Assembly (NCBI GenBank): GCA_963661535.1
Contig: CAVLCC010000002.1
Location: forward strand, 1 to 64,000
Length of the DNA stretch: 64,000 nt
Direction of reading: 5' to 3'
Source of the DNA: CAVLCC01 sp963661535
GTDB lineage: Bacteria; Actinomycetota; Coriobacteriia; Coriobacteriales; CADBOM01
A program made the position numbers and the translations under genes. The notes beneath the pieces were generated by a model. That model worked only from the letters and a program-made list of their open reading frames with translations. It was not told the DNA's origin and did not search any database. How positions within the stretch are numbered: the first letter of the stretch is position 1; each line of letters opens with the position of its first letter. Positions 8,860 through 17,897 of the stretch are shown piece after piece.

Positions 8860-9237
8860 TTATTTATTATCTTGCGAAACATCGCTAACTTCTAAAAGTG
8901 GAACCTCCACCACATCACTTTGACTAGATGTAGAATTTGCATACGTACCATATGTCTCGTTAGAAGAACTCGAACTTGCACCACTAGATTGTTTATTAGT
9001 ATTTGTATAGGTGCGCTTAGCTGTAGGACCATTATATCGATTAGAATATTTATCCTTTTTAGAATTTTGGGACGTATAATAACTCTGTGAAGACCTGCTT
9101 GTAGAATATCCTTGCGTATTTTGGTTACCATTTCGCATATTTCTTCTAAAGCTTGATACGCCCGTTAATACAATGAATAAAATTGCAACAATCCCTATTA
9201 GTACCAAAAAACCTAAAATCCTAATTATAAAGAGCAT
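8860..9237 (-). CDS. Small single-pass membrane protein with Ser/Thr/Asn/Tyr-rich tail
   Basis: Not recognised. Of 125 residues, the first 27 form one hydrophobic segment (IIRILGFLVLIGIVAILFIVL). A basic stretch follows (SFRRNMRNG), then about 70 residues of low-complexity Ser/Thr/Tyr/Asn/Lys, ending in a short acidic VVEVPLLEVSD segment. By the positive-inside rule the tail is probably cytoplasmic. Codon use and the clean hydrophobic start support a real gene. The start codon is ATG at 9237; the upstream ribosome binding site is weak. Confidence 0.6.
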   Translation of the reverse strand: MLFIIRILGFLVLIGIVAILFIVLTGVSSFRRNMRNGNQNTQGYSTSRSSQSYYTSQNSKKDKYSNRYNGPTAKRTYTNTNKQSSGASSSSSNETYGTYANSTSSQSDVVEVPLLEVSDVSQDNK

Positions 9238-9659
9238 CTTATATCCAAACTATTGCCTGTATTTCAACTAATTTATATACAAATGTTCCCCTCACATGTG
9301 CTTATTATCGCACTCAAATAGACCAAACATATCCAAATTTGTATATGTTCACGAAATAAACAAATTACCGAGCCACTCAGCTTTCATTCATATTCCACCC
9401 GAGTTCCACTAAAGTTTCGCTTAAGTTTTACTAAACGCATTGTTTCAAACCCAAACCTAAAAGCCCAACAACATGCACAAACCTACATTTTAAGCACTCG
9501 CAACACATAAAAATTTTAAGCCTAGATAATCTGAAAAATTACTGAAGACATTCAAAGAATATTGCGCCCAAACACACATAATTTTATTTACCAAAGCCCT
9601 ATAAGAACTAAAATTATGAGCATGTGATTTTTATTGTGCATTTATTACAAAGGAAAGTT
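9238..9659. other. 422-bp divergent intergenic region with 11-bp phased repeats
   Basis: AT-rich region between the divergent surface-protein genes, with no open frame of note. Four consecutive 11-mers run from 9398 to 9441 in exact 11-bp phase: CCCGAGTTCCA, CTAAAGTTTCG, CTTAAGTTTTA, CTAAACGCATT. A long-spaced inverted repeat (ATATACAAA near 9272, TTTGTATAT near 9340) lies closer to the minus-strand gene. Confidence 0.45.
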
Positions 9660-11495
9660 ATGCCTCACTTTAAACGAAACAAAAATAAAACAGACGAGAC
9701 ATCATTTGACAATGATCAAGCCAAACATATACGAACAAATTCAAACGATGAAACAAATCTTGATTTGCAAGTTCCGCAGATTCAAGATAACACAGCCGAT
9801 TTTACACAGGTTTATCCATCTCAGACAATGTCATACCAAGAAAATACTTTGGGTGGAATGACTCCAATAAACAATCAATATGCACAGAGCTCTTCATATG
9901 GAGGAGCTAGCACTGGCAAAAACGCCCACCCTCACCTTGTGCGAAATATTTTTATAACTCTTGGAGTCATAATTGCAGCTCTAGCGATTGCATATGTTGG
10001 TATATCTATATTTTTTATGTCGCATTTTGGATTTAATACACAAATCAGTGGAATTGATTGTTCATTCAAAACTGCATCTGAAGTTGAAACTCTTCTAGGA
10101 GACAAAGCAAAAACTTATAAGTTAACTATCTATGAGAGAACTAAAGACGAGGCAACAAAACTTGCTTCAGAAGAATCATCTAGCAAAACTGGAATCGCAT
10201 CGACTCAAGATACATCCTCATCGAGTAATTCATCAGACTCATCTAGCTCCACTACATCAAGCAACGCTAATGCAACAACAGGCGTCACAGGGAGCCATAC
10301 TGAAAAATTTGAAGGATCAGATATAAGCCTTCAATACAGTGGCGGATCCAATGAAGTTGAAACAATGTTAAACGAACAAAACTCATTTGCTTGGATTATG
10401 AGATTTTTTAACAAGGAAGACACCTCATCAAAAGTTACATTTTCTTATGATAAAGACAAACTAAAAGAAATTTGCGCGAAACTTGCGTGCATGGATAACT
10501 CGAATGCAGTAGAGCCAAAAGATGCATATCCAGAATTTAATGGAAGCAACTATGTGGTTCATAACGAGGTTCCAGGCAACAAAGTAGACACTGAAAAAAC
10601 ACAGGCTGCCATTACCGAAGCTGTAACTCACGCTGAGCCTGAGCTTGATTTAAGTAGCGAGGGTTGCTATTTTGCACCTGCAGTTGTATCTACAACAAAG
10701 GAGCTGCAAGATCGCGTAAAACTACTAGACAAGTATGTACCATTTGCACTTACTTACACTTTCACAGATGGAAGCAACGAAATTTTAGACGGCGCAACAA
10801 TTTTTGATTGGCTAACAATTAAAGACGATGGAAGCTACGAAGTTGATGATGATCAAATCTCTACTTGGGTAGAAGAATTTGCTGGTCGCCATACTACTGT
10901 TGGTCATGAGCGTTCGTTTACATCAGTCGATGGAAATACATACACTGTATCCGGCGGAACCTATGGCTGGAAAGTTGACCAAAGCGAAGAAATTTCGTCC
11001 ATTAAAAATATGTTAGAAACCAAACAGAGCGAAACGCGCGAGCCGCATTGGGCAAGCAAAGCTGCTGTTAGTAATGCAACTGGATCACAGCCAGATTGGG
11101 GAAATACCTATATCGAGCTAAATCTAACTGCGCAACATGTTTATTTTATTAAAGATGGACAAAAGACTTTTGAAGCAGATGTTGTAACAGGTCTTCCTAC
11201 TGCAGAAAGAGAAACTCCGGCTGGAGTATACAGTGTGTTAGAAAAGCAACGCAATAAAACTCTAACTGGCAATATGACCGCAGCTGGAGTTCCTGAATAT
11301 GAGACCCCTGTGTCTTATTGGATACGCATGACATGGACCGGAGTTGGGTTCCACGACGCAACTTGGCAATCTTCTTTTGGAGGAACTGCATATAAGACAC
11401 GTGGATCGCATGGGTGCATTAATATGTCTCTTTCCGATGTGTCGCAACTCTACGATTTAGTTGAGACAGGAACGCCTATCGTAAGCCACTACTAA
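9660..11495 (+). CDS. L,D-transpeptidase (YkuD domain) with peptidoglycan-binding-like domains
   Basis: Membrane-anchored enzyme that makes 3-3 cross-links in peptidoglycan or anchors proteins. Order: a Gln/Asn-rich cytoplasmic tail (about 1-90), one membrane helix (about 97-121), then two PG_binding_4-type domains. A Ser-rich linker (about 180-215) interrupts the first of these. The C-terminal YkuD domain (about 490-611) has the catalytic motif GSHGCINMS with Cys586 and an upstream His (GFHDATW). ATG at 9660 is chosen over a GTG 36 nt upstream because AAAGGAAAG lies just before it, giving 611 residues. Typical of Actinobacteria and Firmicutes. Confidence 0.9.
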   Translation: MPHFKRNKNKTDETSFDNDQAKHIRTNSNDETNLDLQVPQIQDNTADFTQVYPSQTMSYQENTLGGMTPINNQYAQSSSYGGASTGKNAHPHLVRNIFITLGVIIAALAIAYVGISIFFMSHFGFNTQISGIDCSFKTASEVETLLGDKAKTYKLTIYERTKDEATKLASEESSSKTGIASTQDTSSSSNSSDSSSSTTSSNANATTGVTGSHTEKFEGSDISLQYSGGSNEVETMLNEQNSFAWIMRFFNKEDTSSKVTFSYDKDKLKEICAKLACMDNSNAVEPKDAYPEFNGSNYVVHNEVPGNKVDTEKTQAAITEAVTHAEPELDLSSEGCYFAPAVVSTTKELQDRVKLLDKYVPFALTYTFTDGSNEILDGATIFDWLTIKDDGSYEVDDDQISTWVEEFAGRHTTVGHERSFTSVDGNTYTVSGGTYGWKVDQSEEISSIKNMLETKQSETREPHWASKAAVSNATGSQPDWGNTYIELNLTAQHVYFIKDGQKTFEADVVTGLPTAERETPAGVYSVLEKQRNKTLTGNMTAAGVPEYETPVSYWIRMTWTGVGFHDATWQSSFGGTAYKTRGSHGCINMSLSDVSQLYDLVETGTPIVSHY

Positions 11496-11543
11496 TACAC
11501 AAATCGAATAAGCGTGACACAGTTATTGTGCTTAAACAGTAAA

Positions 11544-11585
11544 TAAGGCAGCTCAAAATTTAGCTATTGGCTAAGAGCTGCCTTA
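11544..11585. terminator. Bidirectional terminator between convergent genes
   Basis: An 11-bp perfect stem TAAGGCAGCTC (11544-11554) / GAGCTGCCTTA (11575-11585), with an inner TTTAGC/GCTAAG extension, lies between the convergent L,D-transpeptidase and cobO genes. It is followed on the plus strand by CTTTATATT. Confidence 0.75.
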
Positions 11586-11602
11586 CTTTATATTCATCTT
11601 AA

Positions 11603-12133
11603 CTACAGTTCTATACCCTTGCGTGCTCTAATTCCATTATCAAATGGATGCTTGTGTTTTTTCATTTCTGTAATATAGTCAGCATGATCAAACACCCATT
11701 GTGTTGGTTGATGACCTGTAATCACAAGTTCAAGACATTTGGGTTTATTGCACACAATCTCGTGGAAAAGATCATCATCTAAAACACCTAGCTGATAAGC
11801 ATCTAGTGCCTCATCTAAAATTAGCAAGTCGCACTCCCCTGATGCTACGAGTTCCATCGCTTCTTTTAAGTGATTATCATGAATTTGTTTAGTCTCTACA
11901 ACTTGCTCTGGAGTCATATCTTTAACAAAGCAGGGAGCTGCTGTTCCTCTTATAACTTTGACATTGTCAAGCTTGCTAAACTGCGCAAGCTCGCCTGTTT
12001 GCATGTCTTTTAAAAACTGCAAAATAACCACTTTAAAGCCTCTGCCGCTAGCTCTTACGGCAAGCCCTAGGGCTGCAGTTGTTTTGCCTTTTCCGTATCC
12101 ATAATAAACATGGATTAGTCCTTTGTCTTTCAT
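11603..12133 (-). CDS. cobO: Cob(I)yrinic acid a,c-diamide adenosyltransferase
   Basis: ATP:corrinoid adenosyltransferase (CobA/CobO/BtuR family), which makes adenosylcobalamin from cob(I)alamin or its precursors. The 176 residues match the family. The P-loop GYGKGKTTAALG lies at about 12-23, followed by VVILQFLK, DLLILDEALDAYQLG (about 104-118, Walker-B-like) and LVITGHQP. ATG at 12133 has AAAGGA upstream. It is divergent (86-nt gap) from an alpha-ribazole-phosphatase-like gene, suggesting a small corrinoid salvage locus. No cobalamin riboswitch is visible in the short gap. Confidence 0.93.
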   Translation of the reverse strand: MKDKGLIHVYYGYGKGKTTAALGLAVRASGRGFKVVILQFLKDMQTGELAQFSKLDNVKVIRGTAAPCFVKDMTPEQVVETKQIHDNHLKEAMELVASGECDLLILDEALDAYQLGVLDDDLFHEIVCNKPKCLELVITGHQPTQWVFDHADYITEMKKHKHPFDNGIRARKGIEL

Positions 12134-12219
12134 ATATTTTTCCTTTCTGTGATGTTATTCTTTTAGTATATGCGTATAGGATATATTTATCAAACCAAAA
12201 TTTTATGGAGAGGCAAATT

Positions 12220-12819
12220 ATGCAAATAACACTAATTAGACACGGACAAATTCCTGGCAATATTGACAAAAGATATATTGGAACAACTGATCAGGATTTA
12301 ACAGAACTGGGAGTTCAGCAAGCAAGTGCGCTTAATTGCCCTGAGGTTGCAGGCATAAACAAAGTATTTGCAAGCCCATATAAACGTTGCATACAAACTG
12401 CTAAGCTTGCTTTTCCTTTTTTGGAATCTATAATTGTTGATGACTTGCGGGAGATGGACTTTGGAATCTTTGAAAATAAAACCGCGGATGAGATGGTAGA
12501 TTTTAAGCCATATCGTGATTGGGTTGATAGCATGTGTGTTAACAAAATTCCTGAAGGTGAGTCTTTAGCGGAGTTTCAAAAGCGAGTTTGCGATGGATTT
12601 GTAGGGATTGTTAGGAAATGTAGCAACAGTGACAACATAGCTTTAGTTGTGCATGGTGGCACAATTATGTCTATCATGGGTGAATTTAATGATGAAGGAA
12701 ACCAATACTTTGCTTATCATGTGGGTAATTGCGAAAAGATTGTATGCGAGCTCATATACCAAGGAGAAAATTGCAACACCTCTCAAAGTTCAAATTTTGT
12801 TTTGCATCGCATAAGCTAG
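12220..12819 (+). CDS. Histidine phosphatase, alpha-ribazole phosphatase-like
   Basis: Phosphoglycerate-mutase-superfamily phosphatase of 199 residues. The catalytic motif is LIRHGQIPGN (about 4-13, RHG), with the conserved YKRCIQTA (about 47-54), the acid in REMDFGIFENK (about 74-84) and the second His in LVVHGGTIMSIM. The CobC-like spacing and the cobO neighbour make alpha-ribazole-5'-phosphate phosphatase of the cobalamin lower-ligand pathway the best guess. A general sugar-phosphatase role cannot be excluded. ATG at 12220 is chosen because GGAGAGG ends 6 nt before it; longer upstream open frame runs into cobO. Confidence 0.8.
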   Translation: MQITLIRHGQIPGNIDKRYIGTTDQDLTELGVQQASALNCPEVAGINKVFASPYKRCIQTAKLAFPFLESIIVDDLREMDFGIFENKTADEMVDFKPYRDWVDSMCVNKIPEGESLAEFQKRVCDGFVGIVRKCSNSDNIALVVHGGTIMSIMGEFNDEGNQYFAYHVGNCEKIVCELIYQGENCNTSQSSNFVLHRIS

Positions 12820-12930
12820 GGTTGCTAATACAAAAACTCCAAAATCTACCACAAATCTCAGCACTCTTTAAGACTAAACACTCCAATCATCAAAACCCCG
12901 TCAACAATCCAGACGCTTTTGCTTACATAA

Positions 12931-12968
12931 ATAAAAACTCCCAAAATGTCTATACACATCTTGGGAGT
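12931..12968 (-). terminator. Intrinsic terminator of the ATP synthase operon
   Basis: ACTCCCAA-A-ATGT (from 12937) pairs with ACAT-C-TTGGGAGT (ending 12968), followed on the minus strand by TTTTTATTT. It lies 25 nt after the atpC stop. Confidence 0.85.
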
Positions 12969-12993
12969 AATTACTTGATATTTAAAAATATGC

Positions 12994-13410
12994 TTATGCT
13001 ACTTGCGAGATATGCTGCAAGAGTTTGTTCCACTCAAGATTGCTGCGAGCCACAAATCCAGCTTCATCATTTTCATCATATTGTGACACTTCTTGTTCAA
13101 GGTCGTTTATGGTTTTGTTAACCTCACTAATATCAACCTCGTTCATAAGTGCAGCCCTATCGGCGAGAACTGTTACATGCTCCCCATCAACCTCAACATA
13201 ACCGCCAATAACAGCTAGTTTTGTTTGAGACTGCTCACCAGCTGGAGTTACCCTAATACAACCCTTGTCAATCATACAGATTATAGGGGCGTGCAAAGGA
13301 TAAAATCCCATTTCGCCAGTAGACGCAGGAACAATAACACTATCCGCCATCTGAGAGAACATCAAACGTTCTGGTGTGACTATCTCGCATTGCAGTGGCT
13401 GCTCGCTCAT
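12994..13410 (-). CDS. atpC: ATP synthase F1 epsilon subunit
   Basis: 138 residues. The N-terminal beta-sandwich contains CEIVTPERLMFSQMADSVIVPASTGEMGFYPLHAPII, typical of AtpC, followed by the GGYVEVDGEHVTVLAD region and a C-terminal helical hairpin (about 88-138). Rotor-stalk subunit and intrinsic inhibitor. Last gene of the atp operon, immediately after atpD. Confidence 0.95.
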   Translation of the reverse strand: MSEQPLQCEIVTPERLMFSQMADSVIVPASTGEMGFYPLHAPIICMIDKGCIRVTPAGEQSQTKLAVIGGYVEVDGEHVTVLADRAALMNEVDISEVNKTINDLEQEVSQYDENDEAGFVARSNLEWNKLLQHISQVA

Positions 13411-14841
13411 TTACTCGCTCGCTTCCTGGCTGTTTCTATAGGCTTCATAAACCTCATCAATTGAGCCTTTGTAGCGGAACATTTGCTCTGGGATGTCATC
13501 GCATTTGCCATCAATAATATCAGCAAAAGAACGAATTGTGTCCTCGAGCTTAACATACTTGCCTGGGTTTCCAGTAAACTGCTCAGCAACATGGAATGGT
13601 TGACCCAAGAACTGTTGTACCTTACGAGCACGGCTAACAACTAGTCTTTGCTCTTCAGAAAGTTCGTCCATACCCAAAATAGCAATGATGTCTTGAAGAT
13701 CGTTATATTGTTGCAAAATCTCTTGAACAGTTGTTGCTACTCTGTAGTGTTCATCACCCAAAATTTCTGCCGAAAGAGCGTGTGACGAAGACTCTAGCGG
13801 ATCAACTGCTGGATAAATGCCAAGCTCTGCAATTGAACGCGACAAAACTGTTGTTGCGTCTAAGTGCGAAAACTCGGTAGCAGGTGCTGGGTCAGTTAGG
13901 TCGTCAGCAGGAACATAAATTGCTTGTACTGACGTAATAGAACCTTGCTTTGTTGAGGTAATTCTCTCTTGCAAGTCGCCCATCTCGGTTGCCAATGTTG
14001 GTTGATAACCTACAGCAGATGGCATACGACCTAGAAGTGCGGATACCTCAGAACCAGCCTGTGTAAATCTAAAGATGTTGTCGATAAACAACAATACGTC
14101 TTGTCCTTGGTCACGGAAGTACTCAGCTACTGTAAGACCAGATAGACCTACACGCATACGAGCTCCAGGAGGCTCATTCATCTGACCATAAACTAAGCAA
14201 GTCTTTCCAATAACTCCAGACTCATTCATCTCTAAGTAAAGATCTGTTCCCTCACGTGTGCGCTCACCTACACCGCAGAACACTGATTTACCACCGTGCT
14301 CTTGTGCAAGATTGTTAATGAGCTCCATAATAAGAACAGTTTTACCAACGCCTGCGCCGCCAAATAGACCAGTCTTGCCGCCTTTAATATAAGGCTCCAA
14401 AAGATCGATAACTTTAATGCCAGTTTCAAAAATCTCTACATCAGTTACCAAGTCTTCAAAAGCTGGTGCAGGTCTGTGGATTGGATAATATTCATCAATT
14501 TGAGGCTTCTCGCCTCCGTCAACCACTCCGCCGGTAACATTCCAGATGCGCCCGAGAACGTTCTCGCCGACAGGCATCATAATCGGCGCACCAGTATCAA
14601 CAACTTCAAGACCTCTCATTAGTCCGTCTGTTGAAGACATTGCTACTGTACGCGCGATGCTTCCCGGAAGATGCATCTGAACCTCGAGCACGATTTCGAC
14701 ATGGCCGGTTGGAAGGTCGGCATCGATTTTGAGCGCATTGTAGATAGCAGGTAGTGTTTCTGCTGTAAACTCAACATCAACTACAGGTCCTACAACGCGA
14801 ACAATGTGTCCAACGTTCATTTTTGTTTCCTTTTCTTCCAT
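13411..14841 (-). CDS. atpD: ATP synthase F1 beta subunit
   Basis: Catalytic subunit, 476 residues. Walker A is GGAGVGKT, with GERTREGTDLYLEM, LLFIDNIFRFTQAGSEVSALLGRMPSAVGYQPTLA and the DELSEEQR signature near the C-terminus. ATG at 14841 has GGAGGAGT upstream; a second ATG eight codons in (MNVGHIVRV) has AAAGGAAA and cannot be excluded. It follows atpG by 3 nt. Confidence 0.98.
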   Translation of the reverse strand: MEEKETKMNVGHIVRVVGPVVDVEFTAETLPAIYNALKIDADLPTGHVEIVLEVQMHLPGSIARTVAMSSTDGLMRGLEVVDTGAPIMMPVGENVLGRIWNVTGGVVDGGEKPQIDEYYPIHRPAPAFEDLVTDVEIFETGIKVIDLLEPYIKGGKTGLFGGAGVGKTVLIMELINNLAQEHGGKSVFCGVGERTREGTDLYLEMNESGVIGKTCLVYGQMNEPPGARMRVGLSGLTVAEYFRDQGQDVLLFIDNIFRFTQAGSEVSALLGRMPSAVGYQPTLATEMGDLQERITSTKQGSITSVQAIYVPADDLTDPAPATEFSHLDATTVLSRSIAELGIYPAVDPLESSSHALSAEILGDEHYRVATTVQEILQQYNDLQDIIAILGMDELSEEQRLVVSRARKVQQFLGQPFHVAEQFTGNPGKYVKLEDTIRSFADIIDGKCDDIPEQMFRYKGSIDEVYEAYRNSQEASE

Positions 14842-14844
14842 TGC

Positions 14845-15738
14845 TTACTCCTCCGAGGCGGCAGCACCGCTGACGATCTCGGTTAGCTCCGTGGTAATGG
14901 CTCCTTGACGCAGCCTGTTGTAAACCCTTGATAGAGTTTCGATCATATCGGTTGCATTATCGGTAGCAGCTTTCATGGCCTTACGCCTTGCTCCTTGCTC
15001 AGCAGCTGCTGAGTCAACTAATGCCGAATAAACAGCATTTACAAAATAGCTAGGCAAAAGGTCTGCAAGCACAACTGCAGAAGACGGGTCAAACTCATAA
15101 GTCTTTTCGTATTGAGTCTGAGATTCATCTTTGCTCTCAGCATCTTCTTCAGATGTTTCGATAGGCAAGATTTTGTCTTCTATAAGGTCTTGATCGGCAG
15201 AATTGCGTGCATGATTGTATACGATATACACCTCATCTACCGTGCCATCTAGGTATCGCTTAGCGCAAATGTTAGCTATATCACGAGCCTCATTTAGTGT
15301 TGGATCTGCAGAGAGATCGGTATAGGGCTTTACAATGTTGTACTTGCGATAGTTGAAATATCCAACTGCTTTTTTTCCGCAAGCGATAAAACCTACATCA
15401 GTTCCCTCAGACTCTAGTCTAGCCTTCATGTGGTCGCAGTTGCGAAGCACACTAGTGTTAAATCCACCAGCTAGACCTCTATCCGACACCACAGCGATAA
15501 TAATCGCATTCTTCACCTCATCATGCTTTTGTAAAAGCGGACTTACCGATGAAGTATCGTCGCCGTCAGACAAGCGCTTGAGCATTTTGCTGATAGCAAT
15601 CGCATATGGTCTACCAGCCTCCATCCTCTTAGTTGCCTTGCCTATTTTGGCGGAGGAGACCATCTCCATGGTGCGAGTAATCTGCTTCGTGGATTGCACG
15701 GAGTTGATTCTCTTCTGTATGTCACGTAGATTGGCCAT
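14845..15738 (-). CDS. atpG: ATP synthase F1 gamma subunit
   Basis: 297 residues. The N-terminal helix MANLRDIQKRINSVQSTKQITRTMEMVSSAK and the C-terminal AMKAATDNATDMIETLSRVYNRLRQGAITTELTEIVSGA form the central coiled-coil shaft. An acidic insertion (about 195-212, EEDAESKDESQTQYEK) lies in the variable region. Between atpA and atpD. Confidence 0.97.
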   Translation of the reverse strand: MANLRDIQKRINSVQSTKQITRTMEMVSSAKIGKATKRMEAGRPYAIAISKMLKRLSDGDDTSSVSPLLQKHDEVKNAIIIAVVSDRGLAGGFNTSVLRNCDHMKARLESEGTDVGFIACGKKAVGYFNYRKYNIVKPYTDLSADPTLNEARDIANICAKRYLDGTVDEVYIVYNHARNSADQDLIEDKILPIETSEEDAESKDESQTQYEKTYEFDPSSAVVLADLLPSYFVNAVYSALVDSAAAEQGARRKAMKAATDNATDMIETLSRVYNRLRQGAITTELTEIVSGAAASEE

Positions 15739-15752
15739 TAGTATTACTAACC

Positions 15753-17324
15753 TTAATTCTCGGAAGTTGCTCTAAATTGAGACTTAAACGAAGTTAGAGC
15801 CTCATCGAGCTGCTTCTTAATGTCGTCGGTCAGAGTCTTCTGCTCAACAATTGCTTGTCCAATTTCTGGATGCACGTTGCGCATATACTCCCTCATCTCC
15901 TCGCGGAACCTTACAACGTCGCTAACAGGAATATCGTCCATATATCCGCCGTTGCCAGCATAAATAGACATAACCTGTTCTTCAACTGGCATTGGAACGT
16001 AGCGCTTTTGTTTCAAAAGCTCAGTCATTCTCTCGCCTCGATTTAGCTGATCTTGTGTAGCTTTATCAAGGTCGCTGCCAAATTGTGCAAACGCTTGCAT
16101 CTCACGATAAGCCGCAAGGTCTAGACGGAGGTTACCGGCAACCTGCTTCATAGCTTTAATCTGAGCGCTTCCTCCAACTCTCGACACCGAAATACCAGCG
16201 TTAATAGCTGGACGTTGTCCTTGGAAGAAGAGGTCTGTCTGCAAGAATATTTGTCCATCTGTGATCGAAATCACGTTTGTTGGAATGTATGCAGAAACGT
16301 CGCCTGCCTGCGTTTCGATGATAGGAAGTGCGGTTAGAGAACCTGCTCCGTTTTCATCTGAAAGCTTAACAGCACGCTCCAAAAGCCTGCTGTGCAGGTA
16401 GAAGATGTCTCCAGGATAAGCCTCGCGTCCAGGTGGGCGACGAAGTGTTAGTGACATCTGCCTGTATGCTGTAGCCTGCTTTGACAAATCGTCATAGATG
16501 CACAAAACGTGGCGTCCATGATTATTTGCATTTGCTGGCTTGCCATCAGCACCTGTATACATAAAGTGTTCGCCCATTGCAGCACCAGCCATAGGTGCAA
16601 TATATTGCAAAGGAGCTGGGTCTGAAGCTGTTGCTGTAACAACAATTGTGTAGTCCATAGCTCCAAACTTATCTAATGTCTCAACAATCGAAGCAACTGT
16701 TGAAGCCTTTTGACCAATGGCAACATAAACGCAAATCATATCTTTGCCTTTTTGGTTAATGATTGCGTCTACTGCAATGGCAGTTTTGCCAGTTGCACGG
16801 TCGCCAATGATTAGCTCACGTTGTCCACGTCCAATAGGGATCATGGAGTCGATTGCCAAAAGACCAGTTTGAACAGGTTCATTAACTGGCTGACGCTCTA
16901 CAACGCCAGGAGCCCTAAACTCAACTGGGCGATACTCATCAGCTTCAATTGGACCTTTATCATCTAGCGGTATACCAAGCGGATTAACGATACGTCCAAC
17001 CAAAGCTTCTCCAGTTGGTACCTCAATAATCTTGCCGGTGGTTCTCACCTCATCGTTCTCTTTAATTAGGGTAACGTTACCCAAAAGAACCGCTCCGACT
17101 TCGTGCTCCTCAAGATTTTGAACAAGACCAGCCACTTTTTGACCATCCTCATTCACAAACTCCAAAAGCTCGCCTGCCATTGCGTTTTGCAAACCATCGA
17201 TGCGAGCAATACCGTCTCCAATTTGAATTACGGTACCAACTTCTCTTGACTCCACACTGGAGCTGAGTTCGTCGAGCTGCTTGCGCAGTGCCTCGTCGAT
17301 AGCACTTGCGGTGATTTCTACCAT
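15753..17324 (-). CDS. atpA: ATP synthase F1 alpha subunit
   Basis: 523 residues. Walker A is GDRATGKTA, with GQRELIIGDRATGKT and PGREAYPGDIFYLHSRLLERAVK. The ATP synthase alpha/beta signature near PAINAGISVSRVGGSAQ is clear. The start at 17324 abuts atpH. Confidence 0.98.
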   Translation of the reverse strand: MVEITASAIDEALRKQLDELSSSVESREVGTVIQIGDGIARIDGLQNAMAGELLEFVNEDGQKVAGLVQNLEEHEVGAVLLGNVTLIKENDEVRTTGKIIEVPTGEALVGRIVNPLGIPLDDKGPIEADEYRPVEFRAPGVVERQPVNEPVQTGLLAIDSMIPIGRGQRELIIGDRATGKTAIAVDAIINQKGKDMICVYVAIGQKASTVASIVETLDKFGAMDYTIVVTATASDPAPLQYIAPMAGAAMGEHFMYTGADGKPANANNHGRHVLCIYDDLSKQATAYRQMSLTLRRPPGREAYPGDIFYLHSRLLERAVKLSDENGAGSLTALPIIETQAGDVSAYIPTNVISITDGQIFLQTDLFFQGQRPAINAGISVSRVGGSAQIKAMKQVAGNLRLDLAAYREMQAFAQFGSDLDKATQDQLNRGERMTELLKQKRYVPMPVEEQVMSIYAGNGGYMDDIPVSDVVRFREEMREYMRNVHPEIGQAIVEQKTLTDDIKKQLDEALTSFKSQFRATSEN

Positions 17325-17897
17325 TTACCTCTCACCTCCAGTAGATGTACTCGTTAGAGCCTCTCTTGCAACTTCGAGCTGTGAAGCAATGCTTGCATCA
17401 ACTCTCCATCCATGAGCGCTCATTGTTATTCCTCCAATAATCTTTGGGTCGATATGCTCTCTAATAATTGCATCCGTACCAAAGTCACTCTTGAGCTTCT
17501 TTCTAATAACATCTCTCAAGTGGTCGTCAAGTTCAACGACTGTAACCACATCAACAATTACAGCATTGAGCTCTTTTTCGGCCAACTCAGTATATGCTTC
17601 AGAAATACGGCTAACGAGGGGAATGTCACCACGCACGGCCATAGTGACCACGATGGGTCGGATGTCGCCGTCGATGGTCTCAAACACTTTTGTGGCAAGT
17701 TTGATTCTAACCGACTCTTCATCAGTATCCTCAGCAAATGCAATAGCCATTTTTTTATTTACATAATAGGCGTGCACTAACTCACGGAGCTGAGTGTCGA
17801 ACATTATAATCTTATCTCTATCACCCTTGGCACATTCTAAAATGCTCTGGGAATAAAGCTTAACTTTGCCACTTTCGATGTTGCGATCAGCCGACAT
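17325..17897 (-). CDS. atpH: ATP synthase F1 delta subunit
   Basis: 190-residue OSCP/delta protein. The C-terminal signature region is KSDFGTDAIIREHIDPKIIGGITM. ATG at 17897 (MSADRNIESGK) is chosen over an in-frame ATG 36 nt upstream because GGAGGCAGGTAG precedes it. This gives an 11-nt overlap with atpF, usual for coupled translation. Confidence 0.93.
   Translation of the reverse strand: MSADRNIESGKVKLYSQSILECAKGDRDKIIMFDTQLRELVHAYYVNKKMAIAFAEDTDEESVRIKLATKVFETIDGDIRPIVVTMAVRGDIPLVSRISEAYTELAEKELNAVIVDVVTVVELDDHLRDVIRKKLKSDFGTDAIIREHIDPKIIGGITMSAHGWRVDASIASQLEVAREALTSTSTGGER

Noticed and set aside
12079..12219. Longer N-terminus for the CobC-like phosphatase
   Set aside because: It would run into cobO on the other strand; the conserved RHG motif starts right after the ATG at 12220 with a good ribosome binding site.
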